Below, piece by piece: positions 44,278-53,298 of a stretch of 64,000 nt of DNA (the stretch's first letter is position 1; each line of letters starts with the position of its first letter). The notes under the pieces are model-generated. The model searched no databases, was not told where the DNA came from, and was given only the letters and a program-made list of their open reading frames with translations. A program made the translations under genes and the position numbers. Source of the DNA: CBFDBF01 sp050304615 (GTDB lineage: Bacteria > Pseudomonadota > Gammaproteobacteria > Chromatiales > Chromatiaceae); the NCBI GenBank assembly GCA_050304615.1, contig JBNLDW010000011.1:186001-250000 (forward strand). Reading direction: 5' to 3'.

Positions 44278-44817
44278 TTAAGTTTTTAATTCGTTTGCCA
44301 ATTGTTCAAGTTTGCCACGGATCGATCCGTCGATTACCAGATCGCCGGCACGAATATGCACACCGCCGATCAGCCCTGGATCCAGTTCGCTGGTAATAGT
44401 TACATCGCGGCCCAAGCGCTGCTTAAGTGCACCGGCCAGCGCCTTACTCTCTGCCGCTTTAAGTTCGTAAGCAGAACGCACCAATACATTAATCGTGCGC
44501 TCACTCGTCGCCTTCATCGTCTCGTATAGTTCGCAGATCTCCGGTAACAGCTGAAGACGTCCATTCGCAGTCAACACTGTGACCAGATTGCCCGCCTCTG
44601 CCGAAAGCCTGTCACCACCAACCTCCATGATCAGCTTGATCAGACGCTGCCGATCAAACAGCGGGTTGGAAATAAGGCCCGCCATGGCCTCATCTGTGGC
44701 CACCATCTGCAGCAGGGAAAGCATCTCTGACCACGGTTTAAGCTGGTCGCTCTCTTTGGCCCGCTCAAAAATAGCTTCTGCGTAAGGTCGGGCGACGGTG
44801 GTAGCTTCTCCTGCCAT
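44278..44817 (-). CDS. atpH: F1 ATP synthase delta subunit
   Basis: A 179-residue peripheral stalk subunit. N-terminal helical domain opens with ATTVARPYAEAIFERAKES; the C-terminal half has SELDPGLIGGVHIRAGDLVIDGSIRGKLEQL, the OSCP/delta signature. Located between atpF and atpA. Confidence 0.96.
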   Translation of the reverse strand: MAGEATTVARPYAEAIFERAKESDQLKPWSEMLSLLQMVATDEAMAGLISNPLFDRQRLIKLIMEVGGDRLSAEAGNLVTVLTANGRLQLLPEICELYETMKATSERTINVLVRSAYELKAAESKALAGALKQRLGRDVTITSELDPGLIGGVHIRAGDLVIDGSIRGKLEQLANELKT

Positions 44818-44826
44818 AAGTATCCC

Positions 44827-45297
44827 TTAGATCTGCTTGCCCAGTGATTTGATAATGTCCTGGTGTGCACTGAGGTTGATCTCTTTTTGCAGGATCTTCT
44901 CGGCACCGGCGACAACCAGTACACCGATCTTCTCTTGCATCTCTTTGCGCATACGGTTGGCATCCTGTTCGATCTCTGCCCTAGCCGCCATCAGGATACG
45001 CTCACCTTCTAAATGCGCGTCACCTTTGCCACTATCGATAATCTCTACCGCACGCCTCTGTGCCTGGGTCACGATATCGGCCGCCTGAGATTTGGCATCG
45101 CGCAGCACCTCTTTGGCGCGCTCTTCGGCCAACTCCTGTTCATGCTGGCCACGCTCAGCGGCAGCCAGACCCCTGGCAATCTCCTGCTTCCGCTCTTCCA
45201 GTGCCGCTATGATCGGGGGCCAGACAAACCTCATCGTAACCCACACGAACACTATAAAAGAGAGGAGCTGACCTATAAGCGTCAGATTAATGTTCAT
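44827..45297 (-). CDS. atpF: F0 ATP synthase subunit b
   Basis: A 156-residue subunit with one N-terminal membrane helix (LTLIGQLLSFIVFVWVTMRFVWPPI) and a long charged coiled-coil stalk. The order b then delta then alpha is standard. It is followed by atpH after nine bases. Confidence 0.97.
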   Translation of the reverse strand: MNINLTLIGQLLSFIVFVWVTMRFVWPPIIAALEERKQEIARGLAAAERGQHEQELAEERAKEVLRDAKSQAADIVTQAQRRAVEIIDSGKGDAHLEGERILMAARAEIEQDANRMRKEMQEKIGVLVVAGAEKILQKEINLSAHQDIIKSLGKQI

Positions 45298-45330
45298 ACC
45301 AAAATCACCTCATGCTTCTATAAGCAGCAA

Positions 45331-45570
45331 CTACCCGGCTACAGCAAACATTATGTACATAACCAGACCCACCGCGATCATGGGTACGGCGTCAACCAGT
45401 CCCATAACGATGAAGAACTGGGTACGCAGCATGGGTATTAGCTCTGGTTGGCGTGCAGCGCCATCCAGAAAACGGCTGCCGAGAATGCCGATGCCGATAG
45501 CAGCACCAAGGGCGCCTAGTCCCATCATAATAGCGCTGGCAACATACAGCAGTGCGTTTGCGTTTTCCAT
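45331..45570 (-). CDS. atpE: F0 ATP synthase subunit c
   Basis: A 79-residue two-helix hairpin. The polar loop is RQPELIPMLR and the ion-binding carboxylate is Asp60 in FFIVMGLVDAVPMI. The surroundings match H+-coupled rather than Na+-coupled c subunits (no Gln/Thr pattern of the Na+ type). Confidence 0.97.
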   Translation of the reverse strand: MENANALLYVASAIMMGLGALGAAIGIGILGSRFLDGAARQPELIPMLRTQFFIVMGLVDAVPMIAVGLVMYIMFAVAG

Positions 45571-45604
45571 TGTGGTCTCCCGTCTATTGGTTCAATATAA
45601 AAAA

Positions 45605-46474
45605 TCAGTGTTCAGTATGTGCCATATCAAGATATACGATGGTCAGGACCATAAAGATAAAGGCCTGCAAAGTAATAATAAGGATATGGAACAGCGCCCA
45701 ACCCAACTGCAACACACCGCCAAACATCCCCAGGGCGAAGCCGGCGTTATACAGCAGGGCAATAAGAATAAAGATCATCTCTCCAGCATACATGTTGCCA
45801 AACAGACGTAGTGCCAGCGAAACCGGTTTGGCCAGCAGACTTACAAATTCAAGGATAAAATTGATTGGCACCAACAGCGCCTGCACGGCTACGTTACTGG
45901 TGTGAAAGGGGTGCAGAGTCAGCTCTCCGGCAAAGCCGCTGAACCCCTTAATCTTGATGCCATAGAAGATCATCAAGATAAAAACCCCTATGGCCATACC
46001 AAAGGTGGCGTTTGGATCGGTAGTGGGTACCATCTTCTGAAAATGCACCAGCCCCAGGACATGATCGCCCAACAGCCAGGGAATAAAATCTACCGGAACC
46101 AGGTCCATCAGGTTCTGTAAAAATATCCAGACAAATATAGTCATGGCCAACGGGGCCACCAACTTGTTGCGGCCATGGAAAGAGCCGGCCACATTCTCAT
46201 TCACAAACTCTACGATGACCTCAACAAAGAGCTGCAACTTCCCGGGTGCGGCAATGGTCACGCTCTTTGCAACCTGTCTGAACAGCAAGATAAAGAGCAG
46301 GCCTACACCGATTGACCAGAACATGGTGTCTACATGAATGGCCCACAGGCCCATGGCCTTTGCTTCGGCGGCGTTATGCGCCATACCCCAAGACCCATCG
46401 GGGAGCTTGCCGTAGGTCAGGTTGGTCAGATGATGCTTTATGTATGCGCTGGAGGTCAGCGTGTCGCTAGCCAT
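45605..46474 (-). CDS. atpB: F0 ATP synthase subunit a
   Basis: A 289-residue membrane subunit with five to six helices. The essential Arg is in the SLALRLFGNMYAGEMIF segment, and HDLVPVDFIPW-type features are present (NLMDLVPVDFIPWLLG). It forms the proton half-channels with the c ring. It follows atpI by six bases. Confidence 0.97.
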   Translation of the reverse strand: MASDTLTSSAYIKHHLTNLTYGKLPDGSWGMAHNAAEAKAMGLWAIHVDTMFWSIGVGLLFILLFRQVAKSVTIAAPGKLQLFVEVIVEFVNENVAGSFHGRNKLVAPLAMTIFVWIFLQNLMDLVPVDFIPWLLGDHVLGLVHFQKMVPTTDPNATFGMAIGVFILMIFYGIKIKGFSGFAGELTLHPFHTSNVAVQALLVPINFILEFVSLLAKPVSLALRLFGNMYAGEMIFILIALLYNAGFALGMFGGVLQLGWALFHILIITLQAFIFMVLTIVYLDMAHTEH

Positions 46475-46480
46475 ATCTAA

Positions 46481-46897
46481 CTAGCCCGCACTTCGGTCGG
46501 TAGAAGAAAAATGCAAATACAAAGCGGGAACGAACTGCGCCACGATATAAACACCAAACAATGCCTTAAGATTCAGCGATTTCAAATAAATAAACAATAG
46601 TGCGAAAAGTATAGCAACTAGTAACAATTTCTGTGCCTCTGCGGCATAAAAACGCCCAGCGATCATCCCTGGCTGCTGCGCCCGGTAGTGTACAAACACC
46701 TTATGGGCAAAAAGCGCGCTGGCCAGTGTTGCTATACCACCACCCAGCAATCCTGACAGAACTACGATCCAGCCAAATGGAAACAGCAACAGAGAGAGCA
46801 AAACAATGACCGCCAACTGTGCCAAAACCATCCGTATGGCACGGTCTCTGTCGGCCCTATAGATCCCCAAGTTATGGCCCCTTAATGCTACCTGCAT
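46481..46897 (-). CDS. atpI: ATP synthase protein I
   Basis: A 138-residue membrane protein with four hydrophobic segments, the AtpI/UncI assembly factor of gammaproteobacteria. I start it at the ATG at 46897 (MQVALRGHNLG) because the longer frame upstream runs through the strong promoter seen at 46919-46948. Its central pattern FGWIVVLSGLLGGGIATLASALFAHKVF is family-like. It opens the atp operon. Confidence 0.82.
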   Translation of the reverse strand: MQVALRGHNLGIYRADRDRAIRMVLAQLAVIVLLSLLLFPFGWIVVLSGLLGGGIATLASALFAHKVFVHYRAQQPGMIAGRFYAAEAQKLLLVAILFALLFIYLKSLNLKALFGVYIVAQFVPALYLHFSSTDRSAG

Positions 46898-46918
46898 ACC
46901 ACTGCTATACGGGGCGCA

Positions 46919-46948
46919 AGTATAATGGTTAGGGCGATATAAGGTCAA
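46919..46948 (-). promoter_or_regulatory. Promoter of the atp operon
   Basis: On the minus strand TTGACC (46943-46948) and TATACT (46919-46924) are spaced 18 bases apart and sit 21 bases before the atpI start. Both hexamers are close to the sigma-70 consensus. It lies in the parB-atpI gap. Confidence 0.7.
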
Positions 46949-46979
46949 CCGATGGGCAGATAAAAATTTTCCACATGGG

Positions 46980-47864
46980 CTATTTGATGTGATCCAGGAT
47001 ACCGTCAAGCTCATCACTACTGTTATAACTGATGATTAGTTGACCTTTGCCCGCCTGTCCTGTCTTGAGCTTGACCTGTGCCCCCAGCTTTGCCGCCAGC
47101 TCCTCTTCCAGTTGGCGGATGTTAGGATCCAGTTTGGCGGGCTGCCGTCCACCCTTTTCCTTGCCGGCCGGTGTGAGCATCTGACGCACCAGCTTTTCGG
47201 TCTCCCGCACCGATAGCCCTCGACTCACCACCTGACGCGCTGCCTTGTTCTGGGCGGCCCCTTTGAGTCCAAGCAAGGCGCGTCCATGGCCCATCTCCAG
47301 ACGCCCCTCATCCAGCAGCTGTTTGACCTCTGTATTCAGGTCCAGCAGGCGTAGCAGATTGGTTACTGTGGTGCGGGATTTACCCACCGCTTGAGCAACC
47401 TCCTGGTGGGTAAGTTCAAATTCGTGCAGCAGGCGATGCAGGGCATTGGCCTCTTCCAGCGGCTTGAGGTCGTCACGCTGGATGTTTTCGATAAGCGCCA
47501 TGGCCATGGCTGTTTGGTCAGAAAGATCCCTGATCACTACCGGGATCTTCTCCAACCCTGCCTGCTGCGCCGCCCGCCAGCGGCGCTCCCCGGCCACGAT
47601 TTCATAGCGCTCCCCGGCTATGGGGCGTACCACGATTGGTTGGACTACACCCTGGGCAGCAATCGAATCGGCCAGCTCCTGCAACCGTTCTGGATTAAAG
47701 TCGCGCCGTGGCTGATAACGGCCACGTTGCAGCAGATCCAGCGGCAGGGTATCAACGCCCTCTCGGACCGCCGACTCTCCCGTCCGACTCACGTCTGCCT
47801 GGTTGGCATCCCCCCCTAACAGGGCATCCAGTCCACGCCCCAATCCACGTTTCTTTGCTGCCAT
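46980..47864 (-). CDS. parB: Chromosome partitioning protein ParB
   Basis: A 294-residue CTPase/DNA-clamp that loads at parS. The opening is KKRGLGRGLDALLGG, and the CTP-binding site is GERRWRAAQQAG. ENIQRDDLKPLEEA and a helix-turn-helix (LTHQEVAQAVGKSRTTVTNLLRLLDL) are present, and the C-terminal dimer region ends the protein. It follows parA by 30 bases. Its targets, two perfect parS sites, lie in recF. Confidence 0.97.
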   Translation of the reverse strand: MAAKKRGLGRGLDALLGGDANQADVSRTGESAVREGVDTLPLDLLQRGRYQPRRDFNPERLQELADSIAAQGVVQPIVVRPIAGERYEIVAGERRWRAAQQAGLEKIPVVIRDLSDQTAMAMALIENIQRDDLKPLEEANALHRLLHEFELTHQEVAQAVGKSRTTVTNLLRLLDLNTEVKQLLDEGRLEMGHGRALLGLKGAAQNKAARQVVSRGLSVRETEKLVRQMLTPAGKEKGGRQPAKLDPNIRQLEEELAAKLGAQVKLKTGQAGKGQLIISYNSSDELDGILDHIK

Positions 47865-47894
47865 CTCTAATTGACCTAAAAAAATAGGAAAAAA

Positions 47895-48677
47895 CTAACC
47901 CGCGGCCTGCCGCTGCTCACGGCGCCGCAGGTACTCTATGGCCAACGCCATATAGGCGGAGGCACCACGAGAGGCTCTATCATACAGCAATACCGGCATC
48001 CCGTGGCTGGGCGCCTCGGCCAGCCGCACATTCCGGGGGATGATGGTGCGAAAAACCATGGCGTTAAAATGGGTGATCAGCTGAGCCGAAACATCATTGG
48101 CCAGATTGTTACGTGGGTCATGCATGGTACGCACAATACCCTCAATCGCGAGCTTGGGGTTGCGGCTCTCCTGGATCTGGCGAATAGTATCGAGCAGCGC
48201 GGTCAGTCCCTCCAGCGCAAAATACTCGCACTGTAACGGAATCAGCACCCCATCGGCTGCCACAAGCGCGTTGACAGTAAGCATATTGAGGGATGGGGGA
48301 CAATCGATCAGGATATAGTTATATCTCTCTTTGGCGGCCGCCAGAGCCAGACTCAACCGCTTCTCTTTGAGGGTGGCGTTCATCAGCCCAACCTCCGCCG
48401 CGGTTAGATCGGAGTTGGATGGCAAGACATCAAAACCTGCCGCCTCGGCATGCACCACGGTCTCACTCACCGGGGCCTCAGCCAATAACACATCACAACA
48501 AGATCTTTGCAGCTGGTATTTATCGATCCCACACCCCATGGTGGCGTTACCCTGTGGGTCGAGATCCACTAGCAACACCCGCTGCCCCCTGGCGGCCAGG
48601 GCGGAGGCCATATTAATCGCGGTGGTGGTCTTCCCTACCCCACCCTTCTGATTGGCAATACAAACAATTTGGCCCAT
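47895..48677 (-). CDS. parA: Chromosome partitioning ATPase ParA (Soj-like)
   Basis: A 260-residue deviant Walker-A ATPase with KGGVGKTTTAINMA, the switch region DLDPQGNATMGCGID and the Walker B-like IDCPPSLNMLTVNAL. It partners ParB to move origins to the cell poles. It follows a zinc-ribbon gene by 42 bases and precedes parB by 30 bases, in the standard order downstream of mnmG and rsmG. Confidence 0.97.
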   Translation of the reverse strand: MGQIVCIANQKGGVGKTTTAINMASALAARGQRVLLVDLDPQGNATMGCGIDKYQLQRSCCDVLLAEAPVSETVVHAEAAGFDVLPSNSDLTAAEVGLMNATLKEKRLSLALAAAKERYNYILIDCPPSLNMLTVNALVAADGVLIPLQCEYFALEGLTALLDTIRQIQESRNPKLAIEGIVRTMHDPRNNLANDVSAQLITHFNAMVFRTIIPRNVRLAEAPSHGMPVLLYDRASRGASAYMALAIEYLRRREQRQAAG

Positions 48678-48719
48678 ATAGTTATTTTTCCGTTGTTGTA
48701 GTGCGGGAGGGAGAGGATA

Positions 48720-49016
48720 TCAGACTTTAAACAACTCTTCTGCCGCTTTTTTAAGATCCACCTGGAGTGTAGCGCCGTCGCCCTCCCCACGGTCTACCGG
48801 TTCAAAAAAGGTACAGAAATTGGCCCGTTCCTTCTCCTGTACCTCTTCCGCCACCGGCTCCTGGCAGGCGTTGGGCCGGCTGGTATCGTACCAACGGCAG
48901 TTGCGACAGACCCTAGTGGGTTTGCCACACTGCAGGCAATTGGTCTCCCGTCCGTAGTCGCTCCGGCCAAGACCGGTGCCACAACTCCAACAATTACCAA
49001 TGATCTCTGGTTCCAT
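48720..49016 (-). CDS. Small zinc-ribbon protein, unknown
   Basis: A 98-residue protein with cysteine pairs CWSCG (9-13), CLQCG and CRNCRWYD, plus single Cys residues near 51 and 68 before FCTFFEP. It probably binds one or two zinc ions. The C-terminal third is acidic and helical. The ATG follows a GGAGGG ribosome-binding site. It lies between arfB and parA in the conserved origin operon. I do not know its function. Confidence 0.7.
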   Translation of the reverse strand: MEPEIIGNCWSCGTGLGRSDYGRETNCLQCGKPTRVCRNCRWYDTSRPNACQEPVAEEVQEKERANFCTFFEPVDRGEGDGATLQVDLKKAAEELFKV

Positions 49017-49055
49017 CGTTGGCCCTCCATCTGACTGTTATCCAGGTGTGCTCTT

Positions 49056-49469
49056 TTATTCGGTAACGCTGCTCCGCAACTTTTTTAGCTTGCCCCGCCT
49101 GTTCTTGCTGTCGAGCCGCCTCACCTTGGAGGCGAGGGTCGCTTTGGTCGGGCGCCGTTTTTTTGCCTCCTTGCCCACTTTTTGTATCAGCTCCTGCAAC
49201 CGCTGGAGTGCCGCCGCCCTATTTTTATCCTGACTACGAGAGCGTTGCGCCTTAAGTACGATCACCCCATCCTTGGATATCCGCCTATCTTTTAGCTGTA
49301 GCAGACGGCTCTTGTATGCCTCCGGCAGCGATGATGCCATGATATCAAACCGCAGGTGGATTGCTGTAGAGACCTTGTTGACATTTTGCCCACCTGCACC
49401 CTGAGCGCGTATCGCCGTGATCTCGATTTCAGCAAGAGGCAACGCAACCTGGTTGGAGATCTTGAGCAT
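49056..49469 (-). CDS. arfB: Peptidyl-tRNA hydrolase ArfB (ribosome rescue)
   Basis: A 137-residue stop-codon-independent release factor. The catalytic GGQ is in RAQGAGGQNVNKVST, and the basic C-terminal tail that enters the mRNA channel is KKRRPTKATLASKVRRLDSKNRRGKLKKLR. It frees ribosomes stalled on nonstop mRNA. Only two bases separate it from the rsmG stop. Confidence 0.93.
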   Translation of the reverse strand: MLKISNQVALPLAEIEITAIRAQGAGGQNVNKVSTAIHLRFDIMASSLPEAYKSRLLQLKDRRISKDGVIVLKAQRSRSQDKNRAAALQRLQELIQKVGKEAKKRRPTKATLASKVRRLDSKNRRGKLKKLRSSVTE

Positions 49470-49471
49470 TA

Positions 49472-50143
49472 CTACTTGTTTGGGGTCGCGGGAAACGAGA
49501 TCAGAATAGCATGGCGCTCACCAATACTCATAGGGACCCGCAGTGGGTGCACCTGTATGTGTGCGCCGCGCCTCTCCAGCTCCCTCATCTCCACCTCTGG
49601 CAGACTCCCCTTCATCGCCAACAGGTAGCCATCTGCAGCCAGCAGGTGTTGGCTCCACTCTACTATCTTGGGAAGTGAGGCCAGGGCACGCGAGGTTATG
49701 GTGTCAAACCCCTCACCCTGCGTAAACTCTTCTGCCCGAGACTGCACCACCTGCACCTGCGCCAAAGCCAGATCTAGTTTGACCTGTTGCACAAAGCGGC
49801 TCTTTTTGCCGTTGGAGTCGAGCAGGGTATACCGCCTCTGTGGAGAGGCGATGGCCAGGGGGATCCCCGGGAGTCCCGGGCCGGTACCGATGTCTAGTAT
49901 CCGCTCCCCCTGCAGTAGCCCAAGAATAGAGAGGGAATCGAGCAGATGGCGCGGAACCATCTCTACTGGATCGCGTACTGCGGTTAGATTAGAGCCGCGA
50001 TTCCACTTCTGCAGCAAGGCAAGATACTGTAATAGCTGTTGTTGCTGTCCCGGGGTAAGGGAGAGCCCCATCTCGGTCAGCCCCTGTTGTAGTTGTGTCT
50101 GCCACAACTCCAGCTCTTTGGTTTCTGCCAGCACCGCCATCAT
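49472..50143 (-). CDS. rsmG: 16S rRNA (guanine527-N7)-methyltransferase
   Basis: A 223-residue SAM methyltransferase methylating G527 of 16S rRNA. The motifs LDIGTGPGLPGIPLAI and SRALASLPKIVEWS are present. Two adjacent ATGs (50143 and 50140) could start it; the first overlaps the stop of the upstream unknown gene. Its position between mnmG and parA is conserved in this lineage. Confidence 0.95.
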   Translation of the reverse strand: MMAVLAETKELELWQTQLQQGLTEMGLSLTPGQQQQLLQYLALLQKWNRGSNLTAVRDPVEMVPRHLLDSLSILGLLQGERILDIGTGPGLPGIPLAIASPQRRYTLLDSNGKKSRFVQQVKLDLALAQVQVVQSRAEEFTQGEGFDTITSRALASLPKIVEWSQHLLAADGYLLAMKGSLPEVEMRELERRGAHIQVHPLRVPMSIGERHAILISFPATPNK

Positions 50144-51321
50144 CCCGCTGGAATGAACTCACCCTGTGGCCACGCTGGGGCCGCAATCGGTTCGCCCAGG
50201 TTGGCCGCAAGCAGCCACTCGCGCGCCTCCAGCAGTCGTCCAACCAGGGCCGGTTCCAGCTTGGCATACTCCTCCGGTGCCTCCATACGCTTGACCACGA
50301 TTCCCAACAGTTCAGTAATAGCATTACCCACAGAGTTCTGGGAGATGGTGACAATCAAGCGCCCCTTCTCATCCCGGTAGAGAAGCTGTTTGTAGGCTGG
50401 GCGCCAGCGGATATCGTTGGCAAAGATGGGATCCTGAATGACCCTCTCCCGCAGATCCCGCGCCACCTGTAGAAATTGACTGTTCCCCAACAGAACATCG
50501 GCGACCTGGTTGGGAAAGCAGACCTCCTCTGGAACCCTGTTCTCACCGGTCGCAACCAGAGAAAAGAAGGTACGGTAAAAATCTAGAAAACCCAGCAGCA
50601 CCTGCTCATACTCATGCCAGAAGTATTGATCCTTGAGTTTCTCTATCCCCCCCAGCACCTCCCAGCTGGGGAGACCCTGGGGGTAACCGGTCAACTCCAG
50701 ACTGTGGTCCCCTTGACCCAGGGGGGAGAGTATCTGGAGATCCAGCACCTCCAGAAACTCATGGTATACATCGCTAAGGTGGCGCAAAAACAGACTATGG
50801 TGCCCGCTGTCGGTCAGGTTTGGGTCATTGGGATTGGCCATATTTGCTGCCATCAGATCTCTAACCGGAAACACGATGAAGTGGTTGTGGATCATGCGAA
50901 TACTCGGTACGCCCGGTTTGTTCAGCGGCCAGGTTGCATCCAGGCTCGCCTCTCCACACAGTATCAGATGCTCACCTGGATCTGGATACTGCTCCAACAT
51001 GTAACTACAGAGGATCTGGGTCATTTTGTTCCAGACCTTTTTCTGCTCCCGTGCGATCTGGTCGCGCCGCACCGGGCGCCCCAGCGGATCGAGTATCCGT
51101 CTGGAGGTGTCCAGAATTATGGAGGTATCAAACTCGGTACTATGACCAATGATCTTACGATACATCAGGAGGTTTTCCGGGGTCCGAAAAAGGCCGTTCT
51201 CCTCCGCCAGATTCTTCAGGTTACTGGGGCTGTTGAAGAACTCCACCGGGGCCATCCCCTCTGGAATGGTGAGGGGAATCTTTGGATGGGGGGTTACTAT
51301 CTCTCTGGGTGCAAGTTTCAT
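50140..51321 (-). CDS. Unrecognised 393-residue protein in the mnmG-rsmG operon
   Basis: I do not recognise this protein. It is soluble with no signal peptide or membrane segment. Notable segments: IPEGMAPVEFFNSPSNLKNL near the start, IRMIHNHFIVFPVRD (about 165), and a C-terminal GRLIVTISQNSVGNAITELLG. I chose the ATG at 51321 (MKLAPREIV); a GTG at 51378 adds 19 residues and cannot be excluded. Its stop overlaps the rsmG start, so it is translationally coupled. An extra gene between mnmG and rsmG is unusual, as these are normally adjacent. Confidence 0.75.
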   Translation of the reverse strand: MKLAPREIVTPHPKIPLTIPEGMAPVEFFNSPSNLKNLAEENGLFRTPENLLMYRKIIGHSTEFDTSIILDTSRRILDPLGRPVRRDQIAREQKKVWNKMTQILCSYMLEQYPDPGEHLILCGEASLDATWPLNKPGVPSIRMIHNHFIVFPVRDLMAANMANPNDPNLTDSGHHSLFLRHLSDVYHEFLEVLDLQILSPLGQGDHSLELTGYPQGLPSWEVLGGIEKLKDQYFWHEYEQVLLGFLDFYRTFFSLVATGENRVPEEVCFPNQVADVLLGNSQFLQVARDLRERVIQDPIFANDIRWRPAYKQLLYRDEKGRLIVTISQNSVGNAITELLGIVVKRMEAPEEYAKLEPALVGRLLEAREWLLAANLGEPIAAPAWPQGEFIPAG

Positions 51322-51421
51322 TCTCAATTCAAAATACCCTGTGAGTGCGATGCTGTCCACCTGGACCGGATATCTCACCGCAGATTATTCTCGATTCTGT
51401 GAGGCTTGGTAAGATGTCCGG

Positions 51422-53290
51422 TTATGACGCCCGCCGCTTCAGGTGGACCAGCAGCAGCGAGATGGCCGCCGGGGTGATGCCGGGAATACGGCTGGCCTGG
51501 CCGATAGTAGCCGGTTGGCTGCGGTTAAGCTTCTCCTCCACCTCTGATGAAAGTCCGCGCACCTGCGTATAGTCTAGTTGTTCCGGCAGCTTGATCGCCT
51601 CATTGGCGCGGGCCCGCTCGATCTCCAACTGCTGCCGCTGGATATAACCCGCATAGCGCGCCTGGATCTCCAACTGCTGCGCCACCTTTGGATCGACCAC
51701 TCCGGGTCCGATACCCGGCAGATCGAGCAACTTAAGATAGCTCACCTCGGGGCGGGCCAGCATATCCAGGGCACGCACCTCACGCGAGACGGGGCTACCC
51801 GTCTGCGCTGCAATCTGCTGGGCCGCAGCACTATTCGGCTGTATCCAGATATCCTGTAGCCGCTGCTGCTCTCGCTCGATGGCCTCCCGTTTCTGGCTAA
51901 ACGCGGTCCAGCGCCCATCCCCCACCAACCCGATGGCGCGACCCTTTTCGGTCAAACGTAGGTCGGCGTTATCCTCCCGCAACAGCAGACGATATTCGGC
52001 GCGACTGGTGAACATGCGATACGGCTCCTCGGTACCACGGGTTATCAGATCATCCACCATCACTCCAAGATAGGCCTCATCCCGCCGTGGACACCATGGC
52101 TCCTCTCCACGAATCTGCAGTACTGCATTCGCCCCGGCCAGCAACCCCTGGGCCGCCGCCTCTTCATAGCCGGTGGTGCCATTGATCTGTCCGGCAAAAA
52201 AGAGCCCGCGAATGGCCTTGGTCTCCAGACTTTGGCGAAGATCGCGCGGATCAAAATAGTCATACTCAATGGCATAACCGGGCTGGGTAATGCGGGCCTG
52301 CTCCAGCCCGCGCATGGAGTGAACCAGCGCATGCTGCACATCGATAGGCAGCGAGGTAGAGATCCCGTTGGGATAGACCTCGGTACTGTTTAGCCCCTCT
52401 GGTTCAATAAATATCTGGTGGGATGCCTTGTCGGCAAAGCGCACGACCTTATCCTCTATCGATGGACAGTAGCGCGGGCCGATCCCTTCGATCACGCCAC
52501 TGTATAGGGGCGAACGTGAGAGTCCGCCGCGGATGATCTCATGGGTACGCTCATTGGTGTGGGCCAGGTGGCAGTTCACCTGCTGCGGATGCTCATCGAC
52601 GCTACCGAGAAACGAAAACACCGGCGCCGGATCATCCCCCGGCTGCTCCTGCAGTACACTGTAATCTATGCTGTCGCGATCGATCCGTGGTGGTGTCCCG
52701 GTCTTCAGGCGCGCCGCCTTGAGGGGCAACTCCCGCAGCCGTGCGGCTAGGGCCGTGGAAGGCGGGTCTCCGGCGCGCCCGCCGGGGCGGCTATCCATGC
52801 CGACATGGATAAGCCCGGCGAGGAAGGTGCCAACGGTCAACACCACGGTCCGCGCCCGGATCTTCTGGCCGCCTTCGGTCAATACCCCCGCAACCCGTTC
52901 ACCCTCTAGTAGCAGATCGTCCACCGCCTGCGGCAGGATATCCAGATTTTCCTGGCCCTCCAGGGCCATCCGCACCGCCGCCTTGTAGAGCAGCCGGTCG
53001 GCCTGGGCACGGGTGGCCTGTACCGCCGGCCCCTTGCGCGAGTTGAGGATACGAAACTGGATGCCCCCCAGGTCTGCGGCGTGGGCCATCAACCCACCCA
53101 GCGCGTCAACCTCCTTGACCAGATGCCCCTTGCCGATACCGCCAATCGCCGGGTTACAGCTCAGTGTTCCAAGGGTATCGAGGCTGTGGGTAAGCAGTAG
53201 GGTTTGGGCGCCCATTCGGGCAGCCGCCAGGGCCGCCTCGGTTCCGGCGTGGCCACCGCCCACTACGATTACATCATAGGATGGCTGCAT
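51422..53290 (-). CDS. mnmG: tRNA U34 carboxymethylaminomethyl enzyme MnmG
   Basis: A 622-residue FAD-dependent tRNA-modification subunit. FAD motif VVGGGHAGTEAALAAARMG, the signature CNPAIGGIGKGHLVKEVDALGG and the C-terminal helical domain are present. With MnmE it modifies U34 of tRNAs that read two-codon boxes. The start is the ATG at 53290 (MQPSYDVIV); a GTG four codons upstream is possible and would overlap mnmE. Confidence 0.96.
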   Translation of the reverse strand: MQPSYDVIVVGGGHAGTEAALAAARMGAQTLLLTHSLDTLGTLSCNPAIGGIGKGHLVKEVDALGGLMAHAADLGGIQFRILNSRKGPAVQATRAQADRLLYKAAVRMALEGQENLDILPQAVDDLLLEGERVAGVLTEGGQKIRARTVVLTVGTFLAGLIHVGMDSRPGGRAGDPPSTALAARLRELPLKAARLKTGTPPRIDRDSIDYSVLQEQPGDDPAPVFSFLGSVDEHPQQVNCHLAHTNERTHEIIRGGLSRSPLYSGVIEGIGPRYCPSIEDKVVRFADKASHQIFIEPEGLNSTEVYPNGISTSLPIDVQHALVHSMRGLEQARITQPGYAIEYDYFDPRDLRQSLETKAIRGLFFAGQINGTTGYEEAAAQGLLAGANAVLQIRGEEPWCPRRDEAYLGVMVDDLITRGTEEPYRMFTSRAEYRLLLREDNADLRLTEKGRAIGLVGDGRWTAFSQKREAIEREQQRLQDIWIQPNSAAAQQIAAQTGSPVSREVRALDMLARPEVSYLKLLDLPGIGPGVVDPKVAQQLEIQARYAGYIQRQQLEIERARANEAIKLPEQLDYTQVRGLSSEVEEKLNRSQPATIGQASRIPGITPAAISLLLVHLKRRAS

Positions 53291-53298
53291 CACGCGCG

